Shown: positions 25,619 to 34,494, counted from the first letter of the stretch. The stretch is DNA of 64,000 nt from an uncultured Desulfosarcina sp. (GCF_963668215.1 NZ_OY764190.1:992001-1056000); one strand, 5' to 3'. Program-made: numbers and translations. Notes: generated from the letters alone by a model not told the origin.

Positions 25619-26191
25619 TCAGCTCTTTACACGGCTCATGTACTGGCCGGTTTCCGTATTGACGCGAATGATTTCTCCCGCGGTCATGTATTCAGGAACC
25701 AGAACGGAAACGCCGTTGGAAAGCTCGGCCGGTTTGTTGCGGTTGGTGGCGGTAGCCCCCTTGATGGCCGGGGCGGTATCTACAATTTCCAGATCGATGG
25801 TCTGCGGCAGCTCGATACAAAGCGGATGTCCGTCCCGAAGCAGGGCCGTAATGCCCTCCAGTCCGTCCACCAGCCACTGGACCTGTCCTTCCAGGGCTTC
25901 CTCGGAAAGGGTGTATTGTTCATAGTTCTCACTGTCCATGAACGTATAGAGGTTCTGATCTTGGTAGAGGAAACTGACCCGACGCTTGTCGACCGTCATC
26001 TCCTCCAATATGTCGCCGCCCTTGTAAGTCTGATCGAGTTTCTGCCCGCTGATCAGCGAGGCATAGCGGACCTTGTACAGGGTGTTGGCGCCCCGCGCCG
26101 ACGGGGTATGGACATCGATCTGCTTGACCTGATAGGGGTGATTATCGATATTGATGATATGGCCTTTCTGAAGATTGCTGGCTTTGGGCAC
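25619..26191 (-). CDS. yeiP: Elongation factor P-like protein EfpL (YeiP)
   Basis: 190 residues, same length and domain order as YeiP. Conserved blocks include TPSARGANTLYK with R33 at the tip of the loop where EF-P carries its modified lysine, FMDSENYEQYTL, and ELPQTIDLEIVDTAPAIKGATATNRNKPAELS. EfpL binds between the ribosomal P and E sites and helps at polyproline and some other arrest motifs; the arginine form needs no lysine modification. Alternative: a general EF-P paralogue, but the loop and the C-terminal part fit YeiP better. It is transcribed with the HD-GYP gene downstream. Confidence 0.92.
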   Translation of the reverse strand: MPKASNLQKGHIINIDNHPYQVKQIDVHTPSARGANTLYKVRYASLISGQKLDQTYKGGDILEEMTVDKRRVSFLYQDQNLYTFMDSENYEQYTLSEEALEGQVQWLVDGLEGITALLRDGHPLCIELPQTIDLEIVDTAPAIKGATATNRNKPAELSNGVSVLVPEYMTAGEIIRVNTETGQYMSRVKS

Positions 26192-26620
26192 GGTGGTTCT
26201 CCTGTGAATGAATCGGGTTTAAAACGGATCGGGTGGTCCGATCTGCGGTCATCGGCAGACAACCGCAAAAGTGCGGAAAATTCCTTATAGCCTTTATTCG
26301 ATCTTAGAGCAATATGGCAATCATGACCGACGCCGGGGCAAAAGGAACTTGATCAATATTCCACGGCAAACACCAAACCAACCTTCCGCAACCTCCTGCT
26401 CCCCTCAAACTGAATCATGGATATGTAGATGCTTTTTTAGTGTTTACATGGATTCAGCATCCAACCTATAGTTTAGATTGCCATCCTTTGGTGACATTGA
26501 CCGTTGCACCCTGCCCCGAGTTGTTTTTGTCTCGCCCGATATTCGTTGCTCAGGTGTTTTCGACTGCAAATATTTGGCAGTACCGATCCGACCATAATTG
26601 TGTTTTTCCAAGGAGACCCA

Positions 26621-26683
26621 ATGATCCACCGCGCTCCCATGAAATTGCCGATAGGCGGCCTTCAGGCGTGCCGTTGCGCCTGA
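26621..26683 (+). CDS. Possible 20-residue leader peptide overlapping a hairpin
   Basis: MIHRAPMKLPIGGLQACRCA, ATG at 26621 with AAGGAG at 26610-26615 five bases upstream, stop at 26681-26683. The last seven codons lie in the left arm, loop and right arm of the 15-bp hairpin at 26654-26691, so a ribosome reading it would open that hairpin. This is the layout of a translation-linked leader before the 98-residue gene that follows. It could also be chance. Confidence 0.35.
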   Translation: MIHRAPMKLPIGGLQACRCA

Positions 26684-26691
26684 AGGCCGCC
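26654..26691 (+). promoter_or_regulatory. Perfect 15-bp hairpin in the leader of the next gene
   Basis: GGCGGCCTTCAGGCG (26654-26668) and CGCCTGAAGGCCGCC (26677-26691) are exact reverse complements with an 8-base loop TGCCGTTG. No T-run follows on either strand, so it is not an ordinary terminator. It lies about 70 bp before the start at 26765 and overlaps a short reading frame. The rest of the 26192-26620 gap shows no gene or clear promoter. Confidence 0.65.
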
Positions 26692-26764
26692 GCCGAACCG
26701 TGTGTTAACAGCCAAGGGTACCGGCAGCTTGGGTATCCATTACCACGAACCAAGGAGGTGAATG

Positions 26765-27061
26765 ATGGTTATCGTCAACTCGATCCGCTTTCCCCAGGAG
26801 AGCGCCAGCCAGGTGGGAAAACGCTTTCTCGAAGTCGCTCCGCCCCCGGACTACTTGACCATGCAGGGGCCCTATATCAAAGGAACCGATCAGGGGATTA
26901 AGGCATTGGAGATATTCAATCTGGACGAATCCAAGCTGGCACTGGGCCTCGATTATGTCACCCAGCGCTGCGTCTCCTATTTCGGGATCCCGGGATATAC
27001 TTACGAGATCAACGTCTATTTCGAAGCCCAGGAATCTCTCAAACTGATCGGTCTGGCCTGA
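26765..27061 (+). CDS. Small protein of unknown function
   Basis: 98 residues. The strong ribosome binding site AAGGAGGTG (26752-26760) fits the second of two adjacent ATGs (26762, 26765). The sequence alternates strand and helix (VIVNSIRFP, ASQVGKRFLEV, YTYEINVYFEAQ) in a way that suggests a small alpha/beta, ferredoxin-like dimeric barrel, but I recognise no family. It has no signal peptide or membrane segment. Its leader has an unusual hairpin and a possible leader peptide, so its expression is probably regulated after transcription starts. Confidence 0.7.
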   Translation: MVIVNSIRFPQESASQVGKRFLEVAPPPDYLTMQGPYIKGTDQGIKALEIFNLDESKLALGLDYVTQRCVSYFGIPGYTYEINVYFEAQESLKLIGLA

Positions 27062-27103
27062 CAGGAACCAGCGTATTCATTGGGGCGATGTTCAAAACCG
27101 ACT

Positions 27104-28105
27104 TTACTCAATCCACCTGAAATACATCTTCACATCCGGGCTCAGGGCCTGGCGCGCCTGATATTCCCGTCGGCTCTCCTGAACGAAACCCAGGCGCAGA
27201 TACAGCGCCTCCAGACGGGGATTGTTGGTCAGGGAAATCAGGCGCGTATACCCCTGAGCCTTCATTTCGGCAAAAAAGCATTTCACCGTGTACACGCCCA
27301 CCCGCTGGTTGCGAAAGCGGGTGGAAATAGCCAGCGCGCCCATCTCCACGGTTTTCTCATCGATGATCTTCTTCTCCACGCACCCCACCGCGATACCGTC
27401 AATGTCGGTAACGTAAAAAGCATGGCGGTTTTTCTTCAGGTAGGCCTTGCTGCGGGGCTTTAAAAATCCTGAGCGTTTGTACATATTGAGAATGCGGTGA
27501 ACGATGGCCACGTCTTCATCGGTGTTCACCTGCCTGAAATGCTCCTCGAAGTTGTTGGCGATGAGGCTGCCGGAGCCTTCCACGGTGAACAGCTCGTGTT
27601 TGACGGCATTTTTTCCGGCCTGGAGGATGTGTACACGATCGCATTCCCCGGCCTCGATCTTGCGGCAGATCGCCTCCATGGGCCCTTTGAAATTGACATT
27701 GGCGATCAGGTCCCCCGCCTCCTCGAACGATTGCCGCGCCCGCCCGGTGGTCACCGCGTTGATCTTATTTCCTTCGCTGTCAATGAGATAATGCCGCTCC
27801 AGGAAAATGACCTTGAACATGGACCGGCGATAGTCCAGAACCGCCTCGTAAAAATCGATTTCCGGCGAGATGCGGACGATGTCGGTAGCGGTCAGCCGCT
27901 GCTCCAGCCGGGTGATCCACTGGCGATTGGCGAAGCGGTTGGGCAGGTTGTGCAGCAAGGTGGTGTGCGCCCCATGGCGCACAAGAAACTTGATGTCGGC
28001 GATGATCTCCTGGAAGTGGTCGCGCAGGATGCCTTCCCGGCAGGCGATGAAAACCTGCTTGCCGGCGATGGCGCGTCCGTATTCTTTGAGGTAGAGTTTG
28101 GGCAT
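27104..28105 (-). CDS. N-acetylglutamate synthase-like protein (AAK-like + GNAT)
   Basis: 333 residues from the ATG at 28103-28105; the frame stays open far upstream but that part is the shadow of purB. Residues about 1-185 are a reduced amino-acid-kinase-like domain ending in RVHILQAGKNAVKHELFTVEG, which matches the end of the kinase-like domain of ArgA (RVHL...ELFT.DG). Residues about 190-333 are a GNAT acetyltransferase with the acetyl-CoA loop RFRNQRVGVY and the LYLRLGFV end. ArgA acetylates glutamate with acetyl-CoA in the first step of arginine synthesis. The kinase-like part is shorter than in E. coli, so inhibition by arginine may differ. Other GNAT roles remain possible. Confidence 0.75.
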   Translation of the reverse strand: MPKLYLKEYGRAIAGKQVFIACREGILRDHFQEIIADIKFLVRHGAHTTLLHNLPNRFANRQWITRLEQRLTATDIVRISPEIDFYEAVLDYRRSMFKVIFLERHYLIDSEGNKINAVTTGRARQSFEEAGDLIANVNFKGPMEAICRKIEAGECDRVHILQAGKNAVKHELFTVEGSGSLIANNFEEHFRQVNTDEDVAIVHRILNMYKRSGFLKPRSKAYLKKNRHAFYVTDIDGIAVGCVEKKIIDEKTVEMGALAISTRFRNQRVGVYTVKCFFAEMKAQGYTRLISLTNNPRLEALYLRLGFVQESRREYQARQALSPDVKMYFRWIE

Positions 28106-28141
28106 GGATGAATCGCTATTTTGCGCTATGCCGTATTTCAG

Positions 28142-28265
28142 GCGGCATCGAAAGAAACCCGAGATCAAGGCTTGCGAGTCCTGAGGAGCGAGGCGTACCA
28201 AAACGTACTCCGCAGTGACGAGGGACGAAGCGTAACGAAGATATCGGGTTTCTTCCGATGCCGCT
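28142..28265. repeat. Palindromic intergenic repeat, copy 2 (reverse orientation)
   Basis: Outer arms 28142-28166 and 28241-28265 pair over 25 bp with two mismatches (GCGGCATCG, AAACCCGA shared). The core, read on the minus strand, repeats that of copy 1 (GATATCTTCGTTACGCT, TACGCCTCGCTCCTCAGGA, GCAAGCCTTGATCTCGGG). It begins at the purB stop codon and fills the gap to the GNAT gene. Confidence 0.85.
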
Positions 28266-29649
28266 AATAGTTGTGAATGCCGGTGTAAGTCTCCGGCGTA
28301 ACCGCCAGCAATTCTTCCCGGACAGCCGGGGACACGTCCAGACTTTCGATGAAAGCGGCAATAGCCTCCCGGTCGATGGCTGCATGGGTGCGGGTGAGCT
28401 TCAGCAATGCCTCGTAGGGCTTGGGGTAGCCTTCCCGCCGCAGGATGGTCTGGATGCCCTCGGCCACCACAGCCCAGTTGTCCTCCAGATCCTGCTGCAG
28501 GGCCTCTTCGTTGAGGATCAATTTGTCCAGCCCGCGCTTGAGGGATTTGATGGCAATTAGGGTGTGGCCCAGCGGCACCCCGATGTTGCGGCTGACCGTC
28601 GAATCGGTCAGATCCCGCTGCAACCGGGAGATGGGCAGCTTGGCCGACAGATGCTCCAGCACGGCATTGGCGATGCCCAGGTTGCCTTCGGCGTTTTCGA
28701 AGTCGATGGGATTGACCTTGTGGGGCATGGCCGAAGAGCCGATCTCGCCCTCTTTGATCTTCTGCTTGAAGTACTCCATGGAAATATAGGTCCACACATC
28801 CCGGCACAGATCCAGCAAAATGGTGTTGATGCGTTTAACGCCGTCGAAAAAGGCCGCGAGGTGATCGTAGTGTTCGATCTGGGTGGTGACCTGGGAGCGG
28901 TGCAGTCCCAGGGTATCGTTGACCAGGCGGTTGCCGAAGGCGACCCAATCCACATCGGGATAGGCCACGAAATGGGCGTTGAAATTGCCTGTGGCCCCCC
29001 CGAACTTGGCGGCAAAGGGAACGGCTTCCAGCAGTTTCATCTGCTCTTTGAGGCGGTCCACGAAAACGTAAATCTCCTTGCCCAGTCGGGTGGGCGAAGC
29101 CGGCTGGCCGTGGGTCCGGGCCAGCATGGGCACCGGCTTCCAGATTCGGGCCTTGGCGGCAAGATCCGCCGCGGTTGCCTCCAGGGCCGGCCGCATGACC
29201 GCATGCCAGGCCTCCTTCAGGGAGAGGGGGACGGCGGTGTTGTTGATGTCCTGAGACGTGAGACCGAAATGAATGAATTCTTTATGGACAGCCAGGTTCA
29301 GGCGGTCGAAGGCTTCTTTCAGGAAGTACTCCACCGCCTTGACATCGTGGTTGGTGGTCTTTTCGATCTCCTTGATCCGGGCCGCGTCGGTCATCGAGAA
29401 CGTTCGCCAGATCTCCCGCAGCGGATCGAACGCCGCCGGATCGACCTTGGCCAGTTGCGGCAGGGGAAGCTGACACAGGGCAATGAAATACTCGATTTCC
29501 ACCCGCACCCGGTAGCGGATCAGGGCGCCTTCGCTGAAGTAGTCGGCCAGCGGTTCGGTGGCCCGGCGATAACGGCCGTCCACCGGAGATATGGCGGTCA
29601 AAGGGTCAGGGTCATGGTTGCTCCTATTCGTGACGGTGTCTTCAAGCAA
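28264..29649 (-). CDS. purB: Adenylosuccinate lyase
   Basis: 461 residues, very close in pattern to E. coli PurB: AISPVDGRY start, KTIE..TNHDVKAVEYFLKE-type segment, RTHGQPASPTRLGKE, YPDVDW, the signature GSSAMPHKVNPIDFENAEG with the catalytic serine loop, and RDLTDSTVSRNIGVPLGH. It removes fumarate from SAICAR and adenylosuccinate in purine synthesis. The start is uncertain: the frame opens at a TTG (29647-29649) and a second TTG follows (LTAISP). AGGAGC precedes an out-of-frame ATG that encodes MTLTL and stops inside the second TTG, so coupled initiation there is possible. Confidence 0.96.
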   Translation of the reverse strand: MLEDTVTNRSNHDPDPLTAISPVDGRYRRATEPLADYFSEGALIRYRVRVEIEYFIALCQLPLPQLAKVDPAAFDPLREIWRTFSMTDAARIKEIEKTTNHDVKAVEYFLKEAFDRLNLAVHKEFIHFGLTSQDINNTAVPLSLKEAWHAVMRPALEATAADLAAKARIWKPVPMLARTHGQPASPTRLGKEIYVFVDRLKEQMKLLEAVPFAAKFGGATGNFNAHFVAYPDVDWVAFGNRLVNDTLGLHRSQVTTQIEHYDHLAAFFDGVKRINTILLDLCRDVWTYISMEYFKQKIKEGEIGSSAMPHKVNPIDFENAEGNLGIANAVLEHLSAKLPISRLQRDLTDSTVSRNIGVPLGHTLIAIKSLKRGLDKLILNEEALQQDLEDNWAVVAEGIQTILRREGYPKPYEALLKLTRTHAAIDREAIAAFIESLDVSPAVREELLAVTPETYTGIHNY

Positions 29650-29836
29650 GCTTTCACAAGTGGCCTGACGATATCAAACGCACCCGGAATTTCCAACCGC
29701 AAACATAGCGCCCATCTCACCTCTCATACTCCCATCGGTTGCGTTCACGCACTCTGCCGGCAACAGGCATCCCGTTTGGCAGGAGCATCGGCCCCGCCCA
29801 TGGGAAATCCGGTCAATCCTTTTTACCGCTCTCGTC

Positions 29837-29882
29837 TTGACAGGGTGCGCCGAAAGGACTAAACTAAGTTAAACTAAAATAG
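29837..29882 (+). promoter_or_regulatory. Promoter and operator of the toxin-antitoxin pair
   Basis: TTGACA (29837-29842), 17-base spacer, TAAACT (29860-29865). The -10 box is the first of two TAAACTAA repeats (29860 and about 29869), a likely binding site for the Phd-type antitoxin, as such operons usually repress themselves. Confidence 0.65.
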
Positions 29883-29897
29883 AGGGGAAGATATCCC

Positions 29898-30140
29898 ATG
29901 AGTGTCCAAATGCTAAATATTCACGAAGCGAAAACCAAGCTTTCGGCTGTACTGATGCAGATCGAAAAAACGGGTGAGCATTTTGTGATCTGCCGTAACG
30001 GAACGCCGATCGCAGAAATTGGTCCTTTGAAGAAACGCCAGGGTAGCCGGCTTGGTGTGCATTCGATGCTAAGTGACATGCATATGAATTATGACCCGAC
30101 TGAAGATCTGACCGAAGAGGAATGGGGAAAAATAGAATGA
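29898..30140 (+). CDS. Phd/YefM family antitoxin
   Basis: 80 residues. The N-terminal 50 residues match the Phd/YefM DNA-binding fold: MLNIHEAKTKLSAVLMQIEK then GEHFVICRNGTPIAEIGPL. The C-terminal 30 residues are acidic and would wrap the toxin (DPTEDLTEEEWGKIE). The stop overlaps the toxin start by ATGA. It should bind the repeated operator before the gene and neutralise the PIN toxin. Confidence 0.92.
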   Translation: MSVQMLNIHEAKTKLSAVLMQIEKTGEHFVICRNGTPIAEIGPLKKRQGSRLGVHSMLSDMHMNYDPTEDLTEEEWGKIE

Positions 30141-30517
30141 TTCTTGACACATGTGCTTTGCTTTGGTTGGCCGGTGGCAAGCGCGATCAAATTTCGAAAA
30201 AAACTTGGGACAAAATCGAGCAATCGCCCGTGGTAAGCATCGTATCGATCACCGCATTCGAGATCGGTTTGAAGCATCGGAGCGGCAAACTCACCCTGGC
30301 CACAACGCCGGACGAGTGGATCAAGTTAGCCGTCGAGTTCCATCGGCTTGAGGTCATTTCACTGGACCGGGAGGCATGCCTGTTGTCTTCCAAATTGCCT
30401 CCTATCCATAAAGATCCTTGCGACCGCTTCATCATCGCAGCCGCTACGCTGCGCGGCATGCCGGTCGTGACCACGGATCGGCGTTTTGCAGAATACGGTG
30501 TAAAAGTTCTGAACTGA
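30137..30517 (+). CDS. PIN-domain toxin (VapC-like ribonuclease)
   Basis: 126 residues starting at the ATG that overlaps the antitoxin stop (30137-30140). PIN acidic residues are present: D4 (MILDTCALLWL), a glutamate in SITAFEIGLK, D in PCDRFIIAAATL and D in VTTDRRFAEYG. PIN toxins cut tRNA or other RNA when the antitoxin is degraded. The LDTCALLWL opening and the Phd partner are typical of the type II subgroup paired with Phd/YefM antitoxins. Confidence 0.92.
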   Translation: MILDTCALLWLAGGKRDQISKKTWDKIEQSPVVSIVSITAFEIGLKHRSGKLTLATTPDEWIKLAVEFHRLEVISLDREACLLSSKLPPIHKDPCDRFIIAAATLRGMPVVTTDRRFAEYGVKVLN

Positions 30518-30660
30518 TCGGCTGTGAGAGTTCCAAAATCATACAATTCCTTCTAGTTACCAGTCCTAATGGTTGTTTTGTGAAAAGGACGTTTTTGCAT
30601 AATCTGCTATACCCATTGCCAACTGAAACCGCTTTTAAATGTTAGCCGATTTTACTGTCT

Positions 30661-31827
30661 TCAAAACGGTATCTCTGCACCAAGATTCAAAATCTCCACA
30701 TATTCGGTATAACTGAACAGTCGATTGCGTTTTTTGGCGGTAAGCTCTTTTACGATTCCTGCCCGTTCCAGATGGCTGAGCGCTTTGTTCACCGTCGCGG
30801 GTGTGATACCGGCTTTTTCCACCAACCAACCGGATGTAGCGATGGGATGCTCCATCAGTGCTTTGTGGACCTTCAGGGTAGACGTCGCTGATCGGCCAAG
30901 ACCGGTTATCTTTTCCCGATCCTGTTTTGACAGAGTTAGGAGTTGCTTTGCGGTTTCGACGGCCTGGTTGGCAGTAACAATCACGGCCTCGGCAAAAAAA
31001 TCCATCCAGGATTCCCAATCCCCGGTAAGTCTGACATTGTCGAGCAATTCATAGTAATGTTGGCGATGGGATTTGAAATAAAGGCTAAGGTACAGCATGG
31101 GCTCCCGCAGCACCTTCTGTTCGCATAACAACAGAGTGATCAGCAGGCGTCCAAGTCGTCCGTTGCCATCCAGGAAAGGATGGATCGTTTCGAACTGCAC
31201 ATGGGCCAGGGCAGCCTTTACCAGCACCGGGGTCGGTTCGGGCTTGTCGTGCAAAAACAATTCGAGTTTGTTCATGCACTCCGGTACTTGTTCGGCCGGC
31301 GGTGGAACAAAGGCTGCATTGCCGGGTCGCGTACCGCCGATCCAGTTTTGGCTTTTTCGAAAGTCACCCGGAGCCTGGTGGCGTCCTCTTCCCCTGCTTA
31401 GCAGCACGCCATGGATTTCTCGAAACAATCGTTGCGACAAAGGCATTCCGTCGTTCAACCGTTTCAGACCATATTGGAGGGCTGCGACATAGTTACTCAC
31501 TTCGCGGACATCGTCCAGCGGCACACCGGGCTCTTGATCGAGTTCGAACAGCAACAAATCCGAGAGCGACGACTGGGTTCCTTCGATCATGGAGGAAAGA
31601 ACCGCTTCCTTGCGAACGTACATGTAAAGGAACAAAGATGTTTCCGGAAGCAGCGTGGAAACGCTGTCCAGTCGCCCGAGATCCAACAGTGCCTGATCGA
31701 ATTTCACGCGCAGTTCCGGTGTCCAGTGGATCGGCGGACGGGGAGGCAGCGGCTTGGGAACAAACGCCTGCGCTTTCTCTCCCACCGTCGATATCGTTAC
31801 ATATTTTCCTTGAAGTGCACGTTTCAT
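30661..31827 (-). CDS. Fic family AMP-transferase with C-terminal winged helix
   Basis: 388 residues. The N-terminal domain carries the inhibitory helix motif SSMIEG (78-83; [S/T]xxxE[G/N]), which marks a class II Fic protein held inactive by its own glutamate. The core motif HPFLDGNGRLGR (216-227) is intact, so it should transfer AMP from ATP to a hydroxyl of a target protein. Residues about 310-388 form a winged helix-turn-helix (TSGWLVEKAGITPATVNKALSHLERAGIV), so it may also bind DNA, often to control its own gene. It is next to the Phd/PIN pair but on the other strand. Confidence 0.93.
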   Translation of the reverse strand: MKRALQGKYVTISTVGEKAQAFVPKPLPPRPPIHWTPELRVKFDQALLDLGRLDSVSTLLPETSLFLYMYVRKEAVLSSMIEGTQSSLSDLLLFELDQEPGVPLDDVREVSNYVAALQYGLKRLNDGMPLSQRLFREIHGVLLSRGRGRHQAPGDFRKSQNWIGGTRPGNAAFVPPPAEQVPECMNKLELFLHDKPEPTPVLVKAALAHVQFETIHPFLDGNGRLGRLLITLLLCEQKVLREPMLYLSLYFKSHRQHYYELLDNVRLTGDWESWMDFFAEAVIVTANQAVETAKQLLTLSKQDREKITGLGRSATSTLKVHKALMEHPIATSGWLVEKAGITPATVNKALSHLERAGIVKELTAKKRNRLFSYTEYVEILNLGAEIPF

Positions 31828-31980
31828 CCGATTCGTTTTGAACTTAAAATAAGATTTTTCATTATTTTACTTTATTGCTTCATTCTAAAATAATGGTCCT
31901 GCACTAAAAAAGCAACCACTTCCTGTTCCGATTGCTGTTTTCAATCCTACACAATCTGCACATCCCTCATCCCTCATCCA

Positions 31981-34494
31981 TCATCCATCATCCGCCCTTC
32001 CCCCCACCAACAACTCCCGAAGCGCCGTCTGCCGCCGGCTGGTGTCCCGGTTGCGCACCGCCATGGCCATGGCCTTGCGGGTGCCCACCAGCACGGCCAG
32101 CCGGCGGGCGCGCGTCAAACCGGTATAGAGCAGGTTTCTGAAAAGCATTTTGAAATGCTGGGTCAGCACCGGAAGAATCACCACCTCGAATTCGCTGCCC
32201 TGGGATTTATGGATGGTAATGGCGTAGGCCAGATCCAGCTCGGGGATGGCGTCGCGGGTGTATTCCACGACCCGGCCGTCGGGGTAAAAAGAGACGGACA
32301 ACGTCAGGTTCTCGGTGTCGATATCGCGAATATTCCCGATATCGCCGTTGAATACGTTGAGGTCATAGTTGTTCCGGCGGTGAATCACCCGGTCGCCGAC
32401 CCTGAAAACCCGCTCGCCCACCGTCAGTTCGTGTTTGCCCGTCCGGGCGGGATTGGCCGATTCCTGAATGGCCCTGTTCAAATTGACCGTACCCAGGCTG
32501 CCCCGGGTCATGGGCGAGAGAATCTGGATCTCGGTATTTTCCCCGAAATATTTGGGGATCCAGTCCATATAGAGTTTTCGCACCACTTCGGATGCCGACA
32601 GGCCGTAATGCAGAGACGACCAGGGGTGAACCTTTTTCAGAACGGACAACAGCTCCTCGACATCGCCTTCGGCCTCGGCGACGTTTCGCAGGTCCACATG
32701 CTGGAATTTTTTAGGGACAATCAATTCCGTCTCGTAAGGGGTGACCACCTCATGGATTCTGAACTCGTATGGGTTTTCGGCCGGGTCCGCCGCAGCGTCC
32801 TGTTCCGGAGCCCGAGAATCGTAGAACCGCTTGACCCAGGCGATAAAATTGAGCTGTTCCTGCGTGGCCTCGTCCGAGTCCATGAACAGGCAGTCCACTT
32901 TCTGCTGCCAGATCTCGGGTTTTTTGAAAGGCGTATCGATGTAAGGCAGATCGCCGTTGTTGATCTGGTGGGCATATTGGATGATGAAAGATTCCCGGGC
33001 CTGCCGGAAAACGGTTTTGAGTTCGAAGCAGCGAACGGCTCCGGAGGCAATGATATCGCGAAGAACGTTGCCGGCTCCGACCGATGGAAGCTGGTCGGCG
33101 TCACCGATAAAAAGGATCTGGCTTTTCTGAGGAATGGCTTTCAGCAGGGAGGCGGCAAGGCTGATGTCCAGCATGGAGCATTCGTCGATGACGATAAAAT
33201 CCACATCGAGCGGATTCTCCTCGTTTCTTTTGAAACTGCCGATCTGCCACTCCAGCAATCGATGGATGGTTTTCGACTCTCTCCCAATGACATCCATCAT
33301 GCGTTGCGCCGCCCGGCCTGTGGGAGCGGCAAGCAGGATTTTCTTGCGCATCGCCTCGAGCAGTTTCACGAGAACCAGGGTAGCCGTCGTTTTCCCGCAT
33401 CCGGGGCCGCCGGTCAGCACGGAAAACTTCTCGGAAACGACGCCCCTGATGGCGTCCAACTGCTCATCGCTCAGGCGAAATTGCTTTGCTTCGCAGTACC
33501 GGTTGAGCCAGTCTTCGACGCGCTCATGGTCTATCTGCGGCGAAGCCTTCGCATCGGAAACCCGTTTAGCGACGTACCGTTCGTCGAAATAAAGGGTTTT
33601 GGAATAATAGCAGGTTTCGACGCCTTCATCCGAAACAGCCAGTTCACGCACCATGACAAGGCCGTCTTTCTGCATTCGATCAAGGTAGTCGGGTATCCGA
33701 TCGTCAAGGCGCAACCCGAGCAGTTCATTCACTTGGGCGGTAATTTGCGAACGCGTCAAATAGCAATGGCCGAACTCCCTGCTGGCGGCCAGGACGTGAT
33801 TGATGCCGGCCATGATTCTTTGGGGGCTGTCGGTTGCAAGACCGATACTCAAGGCAACCTTGTCCGCCGAAAAGAAGCCGATGCCATAAATATCCCGGGC
33901 CAGCCGGTAGGGGTCCTCATTGACGGTTTCTATGGCATCGTCACCGTATTCCTTGTAGATCCTCACTGCGAAAAGTGTACTGATGCCGTGGGACTGCAGA
34001 AACATCATCACATTGCGGATGGCCCGGTGCTCAACCCAGGCCTGGCTGATCATCGCCAGTTTTTTTTGGGCAATCCCGGTGATCTCGGTGAGGCGTTCGA
34101 TCTCGTTTTCAAATACGTCAAGCGTTTCGCTGCCGAAATATTTTACGATTTTCCTTGCCGTCTTCGGGCCGACCCCCTTGATGAGTCCGGATCCAAGGTA
34201 TTTCTCCAATGCTGCGGCAGTGGCCGGCCTTTTCTCAACGGCCTTGATGGCCTTGAACTGGCGGCCGAACTTCGGGTGAACGGTCCATGAGCCATGGAAC
34301 TCCATGGTGGCCCCGGCAAAGACCTTTGTTTGATGAACCGTGACAGTCTCCTGCTGGTGAGGATTGTCCAGTGGACGCACGCGCAAAACCGACCAGCCGT
34401 TGTCGGCATTGTGAAACGTGACGCGGTCCACAATGCCCCTCAGCCGTTCGGTAATTTTCCCGGTTCGGGGGTTGGAATCCGTTCGCATATTCAT
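31981..34494 (-). CDS. recD2: RecD2-type ATP-dependent 5'-3' DNA helicase
   Basis: 837 residues from the ATG at 34492-34494 (another at 34486-34488); the frame extends further up but without a protein-like start. N-terminal OB-like and helix-hairpin-helix region (IKGVGPKTARKIVKYFG), then superfamily 1B motifs: Walker A GGPGCGKTT near 360, Walker B VIDECSMLD near 433, and IHKSQGSEFEVVILP near 760, with the Gln-rich RecD motif VFRQARESFII. The long N-terminal part marks RecD2, the form found in species without RecBC. It unwinds DNA 5' to 3' and takes part in repair and fork maintenance. Confidence 0.95.
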   Translation of the reverse strand: MNMRTDSNPRTGKITERLRGIVDRVTFHNADNGWSVLRVRPLDNPHQQETVTVHQTKVFAGATMEFHGSWTVHPKFGRQFKAIKAVEKRPATAAALEKYLGSGLIKGVGPKTARKIVKYFGSETLDVFENEIERLTEITGIAQKKLAMISQAWVEHRAIRNVMMFLQSHGISTLFAVRIYKEYGDDAIETVNEDPYRLARDIYGIGFFSADKVALSIGLATDSPQRIMAGINHVLAASREFGHCYLTRSQITAQVNELLGLRLDDRIPDYLDRMQKDGLVMVRELAVSDEGVETCYYSKTLYFDERYVAKRVSDAKASPQIDHERVEDWLNRYCEAKQFRLSDEQLDAIRGVVSEKFSVLTGGPGCGKTTATLVLVKLLEAMRKKILLAAPTGRAAQRMMDVIGRESKTIHRLLEWQIGSFKRNEENPLDVDFIVIDECSMLDISLAASLLKAIPQKSQILFIGDADQLPSVGAGNVLRDIIASGAVRCFELKTVFRQARESFIIQYAHQINNGDLPYIDTPFKKPEIWQQKVDCLFMDSDEATQEQLNFIAWVKRFYDSRAPEQDAAADPAENPYEFRIHEVVTPYETELIVPKKFQHVDLRNVAEAEGDVEELLSVLKKVHPWSSLHYGLSASEVVRKLYMDWIPKYFGENTEIQILSPMTRGSLGTVNLNRAIQESANPARTGKHELTVGERVFRVGDRVIHRRNNYDLNVFNGDIGNIRDIDTENLTLSVSFYPDGRVVEYTRDAIPELDLAYAITIHKSQGSEFEVVILPVLTQHFKMLFRNLLYTGLTRARRLAVLVGTRKAMAMAVRNRDTSRRQTALRELLVGGRADDG

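Noticed and set aside
28106..28807. N-terminal extension of the GNAT gene frame
   Set aside because: The upstream part runs through the palindromic repeat and antiparallel frame of purB, has shadow-type composition, and the domain match starts only after the ATG at 28103-28105.
32155..34290. Open frame of 711 codons on the plus strand
   Set aside because: Antisense to recD2, which has all helicase motifs. Composition is that of a GC-driven shadow frame.
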